Of a stretch of 64,000 bases of DNA, positions 24,436-45,656 are shown in pieces. A program made the translations under genes and the position numbers. Where the stretch lies: NCBI GenBank assembly GCA_001584585.1, contig LSYV01000004.1, forward strand, positions 1,379,663 through 1,443,662. Reading direction: 5' to 3'. The notes beneath the pieces are model-generated. The model searched no databases. It had not been told where the DNA came from and saw nothing but the letters and a program-made list of their open reading frames with translations. This DNA is from Gonium pectorale (Eukaryota > Chlorophyta > Chlorophyceae > Chlamydomonadales > Volvocaceae). Within the stretch, counting starts at the first letter, position 1, and each line of letters starts with the position of its first letter.

Positions 24436-25234
24436 TTTTGGTGTACCTCTGTTACTGGCCACTAAGTTCGGCAGGCCTGGCGGGCTCGGCCGTGTCCGGC
24501 AAACCACGGGTCCGCAATGGCGCACCTTTCGGGCACATACAAGTCGTGGCGCTGGTTTGGTGTTTTCTGGTTTGGTGTTTGTTTTTGGCACTTGTAGTTT
24601 TAGTGCTGTTGTTAGTTTGGATGCGCTTTGCATAGACGCAGAGCCTGATACTCAAAACATAAAACATGCATGTACACGGATACAAAGTGTGGATGCCAAG
24701 GTATGATACCTCAACATCCCGCCGCGGTCTGCAATTGCACCGAAGGCGAGGCATGTGGAGCTCGAGGCCGCATATGCATGTGCAAGCAGCACAGCATTCA
24801 AGTCGGTATGTTGCACGCCGACTACTGGCTTCACCGCCGACCCAAACACGCAAGAGCAGAAATGCTCCAGGTTGCCACCGTGCTCAGACCTCAGAGGTCT
24901 GGGAGACGTTCTTTGCGTGCATAGAGTTGACATAAACAACAGGCTCCATGCTCCAAAAGTAAGTGGGTAACTGGGTCATGGGCGGTTGTGGCTGAAAACG
25001 GACTCGTCCCAACCATTCCCAACTGCCTCAACCTTTTCCGGCAGGACCAGCATGCGCCATCACCCATCAGCGCCTGTATCCCGTCCAATCAATCAACAGG
25101 ACATTGATTTCGTTTGTTACATCGGCCGGCGCGGCCGCCGCCGTCTGCATATCTGATTTGACCAAAGATAAAATAACTAGGCTTGAATTTCAGCTCATAA
25201 TGCAAAATCTAGCTTGACACAGCGGCTGACCTGA

Positions 25235-28200
25235 ATGGACACATTCCGGCCGCAAGCGCATCCGCGCGCCATTGCAGCAGTCGGTACCAGGGGCATCGTA
25301 TTATGGAGCCTGCCTGCTTGGCTACCGCGGCCAGCTCCCGCGGCGGTGCCCGCCAGTCCATGCCCCAGCCGGTACCCGCCCGACTGTCGGGATCCCGGCG
25401 TCCGTGTGGCATGCTCAGAGCAGAGAAGCGGCGAAATTGGCACCAGCAGCTTGAACTTTCATGACCGCTCCCTGGCCCCCACGGCGCTGCGGCGCAGGAG
25501 CGGCACTGGAGAGCCCTGGCTGCGTAGTATCCCGACCCGAGCCGCTGGGGGGAGGGTCCCGGCCAGGCACGGTGCGCCGCTTGCACCCTCAGGACTCGCG
25601 GGCGTCATGCCCTCAGCCGTACAAGGGGCGGTGCATTTGGGAGAGCAGCTCACGGCGCGCACGGGCAGCTCCGCACCCTCGCTCGCGCACTGGGCTTTCC
25701 AACCGTCCGCCCCGGCGTCGGAGGACGCGTGGGAACAACCGCCGTCGCAGTTGCAGCAGCAGCACCAGCAGCCATCAGGCTCTGGCACGGGGCAGCACGA
25801 GATGCGGCGGCGGGGACGGCCGCGGGCTGGGTACCAACCAGGCGCTGTAGCGGGGGCTATTGGCCCTTCCCTGCTGGCAGGCAGTATCACAATGGGGGCT
25901 CGCGAGCCCCTCACCGGTGCTTACGATGTTACTTCGCTCCCGTCGTCCTCTTCCTCCTCATCTCTGACGCTCATGTTTGAATCTCGCTGCCTGAGTGGCG
26001 ACGCAGCGATCGAGGCCGCCTTCCCCGTGCAGGCGGCCGCCGCGCGCCTGGGCGCCTCCGGGCAGCAGTCCGTGCAACTGCACACTCGCACTGGCCCCGG
26101 TGGGGATCTGCGCCCCCACTCGGCGATCCTCCTCAGCCGCCGCAGCCCCTGCCCCCGCCTCCTGCTGTGTCGCGTGGCGCGGCTCGCTCGGGAGCTGGGG
26201 CTGCGGCATGGCGACGCAGCGCGGCTGACTCTGCTGCCGGACGGCCGGGCGGTTGTACAGTTGGAGGAGCAGCAGCAGCCGGCGGGCGGCAAGGCGGGCC
26301 CCCAACCGGAGCTCATCGCGCTGAGGGAGCCCCACTTTCGCCGCGGGGCAGTGGACGTGCCGCTGCCGACCATGCGGCGGCTACTGGGCCCAGCCGCCGT
26401 GGGCTCCCGGCTGAGCCTGCCGGTCCGTGTGCTGGGACCAGGGTCTGGGAGCGGCGGCACAGCAGCAGCGGCAGTCACCGGGGCTGCCTGCACTGATGCC
26501 CAGGAGGAGGCGACCTTGGTAACCGGCGCCTCGGCGGCTGAGAGCCTGCTGCGGAGCTACCCCAAGGCCGGCCGATCGAACCCCGTGTGGTTGCTGCTCC
26601 TCAACCGGCCCTTTCGCGACATGGCCGCGGCCGGGGACCTTCTCAGCCTGGAGCTGGAGGCACTGCCCGGGTCGTCCGGAGACATGGATGTGGCGCCGGG
26701 ACCGGGTCCTGGCAATAGCTTGCGGGTCCTGGCTAGGATGGTCCGGCCCAGCAGCCTCGGAGGCGCCGTTGCTGATTGTGAGGGCGGAGAGGGCAGCAGC
26801 CCAGCCGCGGCCGGAGCCAGCAACACAGCTGCGGTGCCGCCTGCGGCAAGGGTGCTGGGAGCCGAGGAAAGCGGCGGTGCCGGTGCCGGTGCGCGTTCGG
26901 TTCGGCACGGCGGTGGCGGCGAGACCGGGGCCCGTGTGGGGCTGGTGCAGTTCTCCAGGGGCCTGTTCCGCGGCATGCCCGCGCTGCGTGCCGCGTTCCC
27001 CCTGCAAGTACGGGCTGCAGAGCAGTCACGGCAGCCGCAGCTCCTGACGCTGCTCGCCAGGCTGCCAGACGGGCAGCTACAGCCTTTTGAGGTGGCTCTC
27101 CACCCGCATTTCAACCCCAAGTTCATGTGCTATCTGTCGCGCGTTGCCGCCCTGGCGGCGTCGCTGGGCCTCAAGGGCGGCGACAGAGCGGTGCTGTCGG
27201 TCCTATCGGACAGCCGAGTTATAGCGGAGGCGGAGACACGGGTTGCAGCAGACCCGAACGCCGTCGAGCTGTCTCGCCTGCACCTGCGCACCGGCTGCGT
27301 AAACGTGCCACAGCACATCGTGCTGCGGCTGCTGGGGCCTGACGTTGCGACCCGGGGGTCGGCTGGTCCGGGCTTCCCGGTGCGCGTGGAGGCCAGCGAC
27401 AGCGACGGTAGTGCGAGCGGCCCGGCAGCACTGGGTCAGCGCGGGCCGCAGCTGCAGAGTTTCGTGGTCACAAGTGGATCGCTGTCGTGGAGGCTTCGCG
27501 GCTTGCTGACCTGGCTCCGCGATTCCGGCGCCTCGGTGGGCGACCACGTAAGCTTGGCAGTTCGCGCTGCGACGAGTTCAAGCCCCAGCCGGCCGTACAT
27601 CAGCGTGCGCCTGAGGCGACGCTGTTCGGCCCCGGGCGCTGAGGGGGGCGGTAGTCGGGGGTGAGTGGGATGACTGTTCTGGGTTGTCCTGGTGTGTGCG
27701 CAGAGCTGGATAACTACATGTCCGGGAAACGGCGTAACCGCGGGGGACGCTTCACATAGCACTCTGCCCACCGCCTCTGCAGCAGGCGCGGACTCGCGCC
27801 CACGAGGCGTCAGGGACGCTGATCCCCTCCGCGCGTCACAATGCCCATGCCCTTCCATGCAAGCGCCGTGCGCTCCCCAGTCCTCACCATGGCACCTGAC
27901 CGGTACGTTTGCGTTGATCCTTGTCCAGGAGCGCGGCGTCGGCACAACACCTCGACCCGTCGCTGCCGCACGGAGGCGCCGCATCCAACGCATCCGACGT
28001 CTCCAACACCACCAGGCTCACCGGCGACGACGCCCTCACCGTCAGCAGCTACGCCACGTGCCTGAAGGGCCCAGCTGCCCTGCGCAGGGCCTTTCCAAAC
28101 CAATGCCGGACAGCCATCCAGGAGCGTGCGCCGCAGCCCGTCGTGCTGCACGGCCGGCTGGCTGACGGCAGGCTGTATCCCTACACGGTGGCGCTGCGCC

Positions 28201-28805
28201 CCGGCGCCCACTCCTGCAGCATGACCCGCGTGCGCCGTATGCTCGGCGACCTCGGCCAGCGCCCCGGTGACATGCTGCGCCTGTCCCCACAGCCCGATGG
28301 CCGGGTCATACTGGAACCCCTCTCGTTGGGCAGCGGCGCTGGGACGCAAACGGTGTACCTCACCAAAGTGGGTCTGAAGGGTTCCCTCATCGTGCCGCTA
28401 GCAGCTGTGTCGGCGCTGTTGGGCCCGGATGTGGCGACCCGTGGGTCGGAGGGCGCCGGGATGCAGGTCTGGGTGGACTGCGGTGACGGCGAGCTGCAGC
28501 TGCCGCCGGCGCGCGGTGCGTGGCTGCGGAGCCGCGTGTATGTGAGGGACGGCGTGAGCCGCGTCGAGTGGCGGATTTACGGGCAGCTGTCGGCGTGGCT
28601 GCGCGCCAACGGCGCTGCAGTGGGCGACCGCATGCTCCTGAGTGTGAGGGAGCTGGAGGCGGCCGGGGAGAGCAGCGGGGAGGGAGAAGATGGCAGAGAG
28701 GGGCTGCCGAGCGCAAACCCTACGGCGGCGGGTGCGGGGCTGGTCGACGGGCGCGGGATTGTGGTCCGCCTGCTGCGAGTTGGGGACACAGCAGACGGCT
28801 GTTGA
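25235..28805 (+). CDS. Multi-domain protein with three tandem B3-like barrel pairs
   Basis: Two exons, 25235-27660 and 27929-28805, are joined by a 268-bp intron with donor GTGAGT and acceptor TTGTCCAG in matching phase, giving 1100 residues. After a disordered N-terminus (about 1-240), a unit of two domains occurs three times, starting near residues 247, 569 and 849. The first domain ends in a GD..x..L....DGRV pattern. The second has VDVPLPTMRRLLGP, VNVPQHIVLRLLGPDVATRG or LIVPLAAVSALLGPDVATRG (near 372, 688 and 963) and ends W-R-L/I-x-G...GDx(3)L...VRL. This layout resembles the plant B3 DNA-binding pseudobarrel, as in REM proteins with several B3 copies. That similarity is my inference from pattern. 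Read alone, exon 1 would stop at 27664. The start Met is the first in frame; an upstream exon is possible. Confidence 0.75.
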
Positions 28806-31145
28806 CCTAGCACCTGGCCGCGACGAGCGTCGCAAGGACCAATGACCACGCAGGGCGACGTGGAGGCGGTCCCTCTGCCGTGACTGCAGCGAGGTGAGCT
28901 TGCGCTGCGCGCAGGATGCTGTAGCGCTAGCGATGTGCCGCCGTGGACCTTGGACGGTAGACACCGGTTGATGATTCAGAGTCTGTCGTCTCGCAAATGC
29001 AAGGGTTTCGCCTCACCTGACGAGGCACAAGAACGTAATGTCAGCGAATTGCAAACGGCTGCCTTGTTGAGTGGGGAGTGGCAGGAGGTGGTGCTCTTAT
29101 GTCCAAGAGGCGGCGGCGCAGTCTTGGACCCGCTCTTGGTTGCGCTCATGTCGTCGTGTGCTGTGCGTGTCATGCATGCGTTCTTAGTTTTCTCAGGTGG
29201 TATGTCTGCCAGGATTGCGGGTCGCTCGGTTCCGTCCTCCCCCCGGGTCGCTCTCTCGGTGCTGCAGCACTGCACGGCACTTTCGCTGGGCCGTGGGTTG
29301 CACGTGGGGTCTTCCGGGGCATTGTTACTTCAAATACTGTTGCGTGCTTTGTACGTGAACCCAAAAGGCCACTGAAAATCGGCATGCAACAGAAATGGCT
29401 GTAATAGCTGCTTTGCGGACGCAGCCGGTGCCGCCTTCAAGGCTGCAATGGAGCTCTCTCCTTGAAGACACATGAGACGCTATGCTGCCCAAATCCGTGG
29501 TAGACCTACCTTCAGTATGCCAGCCATACGTGTCAGGCCCGAGTATTGTACATACGACGGTTCGATGTGCAGAGTATTTGCGGGAACGTGTTCTCCGGTT
29601 CGATCGGTTAAATGCACCCAGCGGTGCGCCGGTGCCTGACCTCCCCGTGGACGCGCACGGCGTCGACAGGAGCAGTTGGTATTGCGACGGGCGCACGTAC
29701 GGGACGTTCTTTCAGCCGTGATGCGGATGAAGTGTATCAACTGGCTACGGTTTGTCTTGGTGTCCTTGGGCCCTATGGTACTGTGAAACCGCTGAAACTG
29801 ATGTCGTATGCCGTACACCCGAACACCATACTCGCTTAGGCCGACGTAGTGCCACATGTGACATGTCTTGTCGCTCTGAGAAACACGAGGCCATGTTCGC
29901 CCCGGTTCGCCCAGTCGGTTAAAAAACGTTTATCACCGAGTTCCTCTACCAGCACGCCGCTGTGTCGTCGAGTGTCAAGCATTCACACGCGATTTCCACG
30001 CAATACGACTTTTGCGCACGGGGATTGAGATGCGAAGGAAGAGCAGCGCGACGACAAAGCGCACCCGGCGCCTTTGGCTGACCGTGAATGCAAGCGCGCG
30101 GCCCCGCTACCCCTGCAGCGCAAGTGCGGGCGGCGCTCCTGGTGACAGTGGGGCCGCTGGCGGTGCTCGGCGCTGTGAGGGATAAGGCCCGGATGCAGCC
30201 AGGCAACAAGGCCGCGTTAAACAAATACCGGGGTGGGGGGCGATGGACGCGGTCGGGTGGCCCTGCCGGGGCTGCCGACACCCCTGTTCCGAGGGCGACG
30301 GCGCCCCTCGCGGGCGGAGCCGACCCCCGGGCCTTCGCCGCCGACCTGAACGGAATAGTCCAGCAGCGCCATGCCTTGCCTGTCCTGGCTGGGCTGGATA
30401 ACTCCGTGTTCGTTATGCATATGCGCCACACCACCATGCAGCACAGCCGCCCACATACATGACCGTGCTTGCTTGTCAGAGGCGCCGTGCGGCCGGGGAA
30501 CCAGTATGTTCACGCCAGGGCCCTGAGGAGGCGCAAGCGCGTGATTGAGCATCTTCAAGCAGAGCTCATTGTCCTCGGTGCAATGGCTGGTGGGCTAGCG
30601 CAGGCACGAGGTACGTATTCCTGGTGCTCACGGCAGCATGGACCCTGAGCTCTGTGGTGTCCAGCCCAGGGCTTCTTTTATGCCAAGACCTGCCGCCAAC
30701 TGAACATGACATCCACTCAAGCAATGGCCAGTCCACATCCATATGCCTGCGTAATCACGTCGCCTGGAGCGCTGGCCCGGTACCAGCACCACCGGCTGCA
30801 CAACTAAAGAGTTCCGTGTCGCGGCTTTTTCCAACTCCGCCCACCTTGCCAACTCGCACATAACGGGCTGTCACTGGATGCATTCGCTCGCCAACGTCCA
30901 GCTTAACTATTACTCAGCCGCCACCTCGACTGAGAGCCCGGGCTTCGACCGGTACAGGCATTGTCAACAGTGCAGGGCAACTAAACCGCAACGACAACGG
31001 CGCAGTCATCAACACACACGACACTACCCAAGCTAATTGCTCCTTGATCCATACAACCCAAGTGCTCGCACTCTCCACCGCCCCTCTCCTCCCGAACCCT
31101 CATCTCTTGTGAGTCGCGCTTTGGCGCTTCCACACCGCAAATGCG
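28806..31145. other. Intergenic region between B3-like gene and Old Yellow Enzyme gene
   Basis: The genes on either side converge here, so both 3' UTRs fall in this stretch. A TGTAA at 29400-29404 is a candidate plus-strand poly(A) signal. No other gene is supported. Confidence 0.4.
29400..29404 (+). terminator. TGTAA polyadenylation signal
   Basis: This is a candidate end signal for the B3-like gene, about 595 bases after its stop codon; volvocine 3' UTRs of this length are common. Confidence 0.35.
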
Positions 31146-41654
<10,509 letters not shown>

Positions 41655-42736
41655 GCGGCTTCGCCGTAAGAGCTCCCGGTGTCTTTGGGAACGGTCCCCG
41701 GCTCTGGGAGCAACTGTGGTCGTGACTGAGAGGCCCTGTGCATGGCCTGGCGGGCTGGGTTGCACTGGGCGTGCGTGCGAACGGGTTCGTGTTGCGATGT
41801 GTTCGGAGGACCCGGGGAAGGGTGATGAGGCAGCAGGGGGCTGTCGCGAATGGCCCTGCAGTGGGCGCCACAGTGGGCTATGTGGCAAGGAGTGAGGCTG
41901 CCCCGCAAGGGGGCACGCATGAATCCAAGATGAGGCAGTCAGGCGGACGCCGAGTAGCAGAGGCGTCCATCTGAAGGTGGACGCTGTCACCTCGCGGGTC
42001 GGGGCTTGGCATCGGCTGACCCATCTGTGTGCTCTTTGTGCGACAGCCGTGTGCGGGTTCTCGTGCGTACTCGTGCCTTCTTGTTTGGTGCTCGGTGGAG
42101 GGTGAGGGCCTGCAGCGCGCGGAGTTTGTGCGTTGATATGAGAGGGCGTTGGGACCAGTGGCTAGGCTGACGCCCGGGGGCTGGGCGCCTGCGGATCGCA
42201 CCCTAGCCCTGGTCCAGGAAGCAAGCGCGGTGGCGTGGCACAAGTCCGTCGCGTTTCGAGTCGGTATGTGTGTGAGCTACACGTAACCGCACAGTGCGTG
42301 ACCTGCTGTCCGTGGTACGGATGCTCTAAATTCCTGCAGCACTCAGCCTGGATGGGTTCCAGGGTCCTCGGGCTATCACAGCCCACTTTGACATCGTTTC
42401 ATTCAGTTCAGGGGCCTCGTTTGCTGAGTGCCTGAGGAGATGCTAGATGCGGGGCGTCATGCAACCTAGCAGCTGCTGTCCGCGCCCTGCCATTTCTCAC
42501 CCAGTAACGTCGTGGGATATGGCAGGAGGTAACCTCAGCCAAACTGGGCAGCATGCAAAAGGTTCCGGGGTATGCCCCGCTGACGCCTTTCGGAGAGCGC
42601 TGCGGCACCGTTGGCGCATCCTGCCCTGCTAAATGCCACGGACAGCCGGACTAGCCCGGGACAAACGACAGCGGATGTGAGGGTGACGGCAAGTGGTAAC
42701 GTCGTCGGCCGAACCGCGCGAGACGGTACAAGCTAG
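41655..42736. other. Region after diaminopimelate decarboxylase
   Basis: Presumably the 3' UTR and spacer. No further gene, RNA gene or clear repeat was seen. A TGTAA overlaps the stop codon itself (41650-41654) and is unlikely to be the working poly(A) signal. Confidence 0.4.
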
Positions 42737-42874
42737 TGCCCGACATCTGGATCCCGGGGCTGGTCGCACGCCCCCTGGCCCAGCAGCCGCACCCCAATGA
42801 ATTGCTCGGCACGCTGCGGCTCGGGCCTGACGCTCACCGCCGTGCGTCCTGGGCAGCCCATGCCGCCGCTGGAT
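42737..42874 (+). pseudogene. Remnant of the N-terminal exon of a volvocine ankyrin-type protein
   Basis: The plus frame from 42737 reads VPDIWIPGLVAR...QQPHPNELLGTLRLG. This resembles the IW.P.LV.R.....PNE..GTLRL start of the large Chlamydomonas ankyrin-repeat family. It then loses similarity and meets a stop at 42872-42874, consistent with a frameshift. It belongs with the ankyrin-like piece at 43548-45410 on the same strand. Family assignment rests on recalled wording and is tentative. Confidence 0.4.
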
Positions 42875-43547
42875 AGCCTGTCACGCCAACTAACGTGGTG
42901 CTGTCTAGCTGATGTGGCTAACTGGCATTCACTGGGAAAGACTACGCACCCTAGGCAGGTTGGGCCAGCCTCAGCTGCCTCCTAGTAAGGGCGTCCGGAA
43001 TCACCAACTCGAAAGGTTACAGGTAGGAGTTCACGAGTCCTCGGCACGGTTCTGCGTTCTGTAATGCTACTCAGTGCCTTTAATATCACAGAGTGCGAGA
43101 CGCAGATAACTGGTCTCGCACTGACGCTGGCCTTCTCGCCAGTCTGAACGCTCCAGGGGAGCCCGCCCAGGTCACACCTAGCACGGCCAAACCCCGATAC
43201 ACACAAACAGTAATCACAATGCCAATAATAGTGCCCAAGGCGGCGCACTGAAACCAAGCAAAGAGCGCTAACCGAAGGGGCCAAACCCAACGGTTTCCTA
43301 ACCAACTGCCAACAGTTCTGCGCGTTCAGCACGTAATATGGCGACCACATGAGATAGCGTGACAAGCCCCGCTGGAGACGGCTGCCAGCTGCCCTGACGC
43401 GGAGCCACCGGCTGTCGTGTCTGCAGGGTGCTGGCGGTGGTTTGCCTCGTGAATGGCGACGCTGTTGACACAATAAATTGCGATAGCAACGGCACCATCC
43501 TGGAGCCGGTGCGCAGATGCGGGCTGCTGCCTGGCAGCTCAGGAGTG
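42875..43547. other. Spacer between the two ankyrin-type remnants
   Basis: It has no recognisable coding segment. If the two remnants come from one gene, this may be eroded intron and exon sequence. Confidence 0.35.
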
Positions 43548-43595
43548 GCTAACGGATCCTGGCAGGAAGGCTGACGGCGCCGAGGAAGTTCCACG

Positions 43596-43847
43596 TGTTG
43601 ATGTGAGTAGCGTACGAGGCGACGGTCGCGCCTAAGAGACCGAGTGAATTACATGACACATATAGCGGTCTGTACCAGAACCCCTTTACTCGGGTCCATT
43701 GTGTGTGTTTCTATACTGAAAGCTTAGCGCATATAAGCGATCAACCAAGTACGGATCGGACATGACTTGCAACCGACTGACATGATGACCGACATGACTA
43801 GCAACTGTTCTGTTGTTCAGTTGCTCAGGTGCACGGTTGCACCAACA
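43596..43847 (-). repeat. LTR (3' LTR in element orientation)
   Basis: 252 bp, bounded by TGTTG/CAACA; it matches 45050-45301 base for base as far as I can read. Confidence 0.93.
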
Positions 43848-44188
43848 CTCCCCCTCGATACGAACTAGGGAAGAGAAGCATGCGCAAAGCTTAATCACCT
43901 CTTGTGCACATAGTTCACTATGCAAGAGCCCAAAAGGTCACCGCCACGGCCTTCGGTTTTGCACCACACGGTCCGGGCTACAAAACGCTCACGAAAGTGT
44001 CCTTCACTTCTGAGCAGCTTCACTCACGCTCAACACGCCAATCTTTAATCACAAACACGCGGAAGCCTTAGCTCCCTATGTACTGCTGAGCAAACATGCA
44101 ACCAATGCAAACACACAGCGCGCTGCCACTCCATGGCGCACCTGCTGTAACTGCCAACGTCTGCTGCCGTGAACCAGCAATACGCAGA

Positions 44189-44591
44189 GTTCGAGTTCCC
44201 TGTAACCTCAAACACACACCAAAGTCCGGTGCCAAGAGCCAGCAATACGCCAAGTTCGAGTACCTTGTTACCTCGAACACCGCTGCAGTAATGTACCGAT
44301 TGTACTGGCAGCGCTCTACCGCCTGAGCCCATTGTTACCTCAGGGGCTGCTTCAACGCACCTGAGCCCATTGTTACCTCAGGAACTGCTTCAACGCATCG
44401 AAACCGTGCGTAAGCATGCGTAAGCAAGCACAGCAGACAACGCCACTCATGCAATGCGCTCTGCTGCCTGAGCCCATGTTACCTCAGGCAAGCTGCTACC
44501 AACGCGCCGCGTCCGCGCGCGAGCAAGCACATTTTACGGCTAACGTACCGCGCCTGCGCCTTTGCTGTCTGAGTCCCCTGTTACCTCAGAC
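44189..44591. repeat. Array of six hairpins with covarying stems inside the LTR element
   Basis: Six units share a loop close to CCCATTGTTAC but have different, mostly complementary stems: 44189-44213 (GTTCGAG/CTCAAAC, one mismatch), 44254-44278 (GTTCGAG/CTCGAAC), 44322-44344 and 44360-44382 (CCTGAG/CTCAGG), 44466-44489 (GCCTGAG/CTCAGGC), 44567-44591 (GTCTGAG/CTCAGAC). Spacing is irregular. The array lies between the gag remnant and the 3' LTR. Confidence 0.85.
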
Positions 44592-44807
44592 GAGCTGCCA
44601 GCATGCCATCCCAGCATGCGAGCAAGCGCAGTTCTCCGGCTTTCTCCAGAAGCACCCGCGGCCTCAAAACAGTTGGCCGCGTTGGCCCCCCGCCTTGGGT
44701 GCTGTGCTGGCTGTTGCCTGCACCCCGGCCGTGACCGTTGCGGTTGCCGGAGGAGCGTTCGCCGTTGCGCGGGCGCGACCAGATGTTGTCGCGGTTGATG
44801 CCGACGG

Positions 44808-45011
44808 TCACATCCGCGTCGCCGCGGCACGCTGGAAGTAGGCGGCAATGGACTCATCGTCGTCCTTGGTCAGCCGTGTCTTCTCCCCCTCCAGCGTCGC
44901 AAGCCTGACCTCGGACGGCCCGTGAAACTGCCGTTGCAGCAGCTGGACGCCCGCGAGGGTAGTCCGACAGCCCTTGCCCATGGCAACGACCGAAGCTCGT
45001 ACGCTAATCAA
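44808..45011 (-). pseudogene. Truncated gag-like frame of the LTR element
   Basis: A 67-residue frame contains LLQRQFHGPSEVRLATLEGE and DESIAAYFQRA, matching the copia gag (UBN2-type) pattern. It stops early. Downstream frames hold only basic, Gln/Arg-rich text without a zinc knuckle or pol motif. Confidence 0.6.
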
Positions 45012-45049
45012 CTAGTTGGCAGCAACCGCGCTAACCGGGGCTCATAACC

Positions 45050-45301
45050 TGTTGATGTGAGTAGCGTACGAGGCGACGGTCGCGCCTAAGAGACCGAGTG
45101 AATTACATGACACATATAGCGGTCTGTACCAGAACCCCTTTACTCGGGTCCATTGTGTGTGTTTCTATACTGAAAGCTTAGCGCATATAAGCGATCAACC
45201 AAGTACGGATCGGACATGACTTGCAACCGACTGACATGATGACCGACATGACTAGCAACTGTTCTGTTGTTCAGTTGCTCAGGTGCACGGTTGCACCAAC
45301 A
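45050..45301 (-). repeat. LTR (5' LTR in element orientation)
   Basis: 252 bp, identical to 43596-43847 by eye. It is followed on the minus strand by the initiator-tRNA-like primer site. Confidence 0.93.
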
Positions 45302-45656
45302 CCACGAGCACGGCTACTCGCTGGATGCCACTGCCGCCACACGGGCAGCGGTGGAGGACGAGCAGCTCCCAATGCTCATGTGGGCGGTGGAGATGCTGGG
45401 CGCTCCATGAGCTGGATTGATAAGAGAGTGCGGGAGAGTCACCAGCCTTCACCCCTTGCGGCAGAAGTATAGCATATTAAGAGGACTAAGGGAAAATGCT
45501 GCCACGTGAACATGTCATGCCGCCGCACATGCCAATAAGTCGCGAAGGTGGGCGCCACAACCACGCCTGGAACTTCCACAAAACTGGCCCCTCCTAGCTA
45601 CCGGTAGTCTCATTTCGCTCCGGATGGTCTTACGGACTTCGCTGTACAAGACCGCG

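Larger units (their letters stand above)
22368..25234. other. Intergenic region between the two plus-strand unknown genes
   Basis: It holds the 3' UTR of the upstream gene, one copy of the dispersed repeat (24335-24435) and, at its end, the presumed 5' region of the B3-like gene. No intact gene is visible. Confidence 0.4.
43591..45306 (-). mobile_element. Compact non-autonomous LTR retrotransposon, Copia-type, with target duplications
   Basis: Two LTRs of 252 bp (43596-43847 and 45050-45301), identical by eye, start TGTTG and end CAACA and flank a 1202-bp core. The 5-bp target duplication CCACG is present at 43591-43595 and 45302-45306. On the minus strand the base run after the right-hand LTR, GGTTATGAGCCCC (45049-45037), is complementary to the CAU anticodon arm of initiator tRNA-Met. 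That is the half-tRNA primer site used by copia and Ty5. At the other end GAGGGGGAG (43856-43848) forms a polypurine tract against the LTR. The element is therefore transcribed on the minus strand. Only a truncated gag-like frame is present and no protease, integrase or reverse transcriptase, so it must depend on another element. Confidence 0.9.
43548..45410 (+). pseudogene. Ankyrin-like exon remnant split by an LTR element
   Basis: Upstream of the insertion the frame ends ...AGRLTAPRKFH. After the second target duplication it continues EHGYSLDATAATRAAVEDEQ and LPMLMWAVEMLGAP, then a stop at 45408-45410. Removing the element and one copy of CCACG restores one open frame whose wording (HEHG..LD..T...A.E...LP.L.WA.E..GAP) resembles an ankyrin-type repeat of volvocine proteins. 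An in-frame TAA just before 43548 means this would be an internal exon or an already decayed one. The LTR element occupies 43596-45301 within it. Confidence 0.45.

Noticed and set aside
27661..27928. Two separate neighbouring genes instead of one B3-like gene
   Set aside because: Donor GTGAGT and acceptor TTGTCCAG are in matching phase and the second part continues the same repeat series; it also has no good ATG of its own.
44189..44591. CRISPR-like array
   Set aside because: This is a eukaryotic nuclear locus, unit spacing is irregular, stems differ between units and there are no uniform spacers.
43596..45301. Simple duplication rather than an LTR element
   Set aside because: TG...CA ends, a 5-bp target duplication, a primer site and a polypurine tract are all present at the right places.
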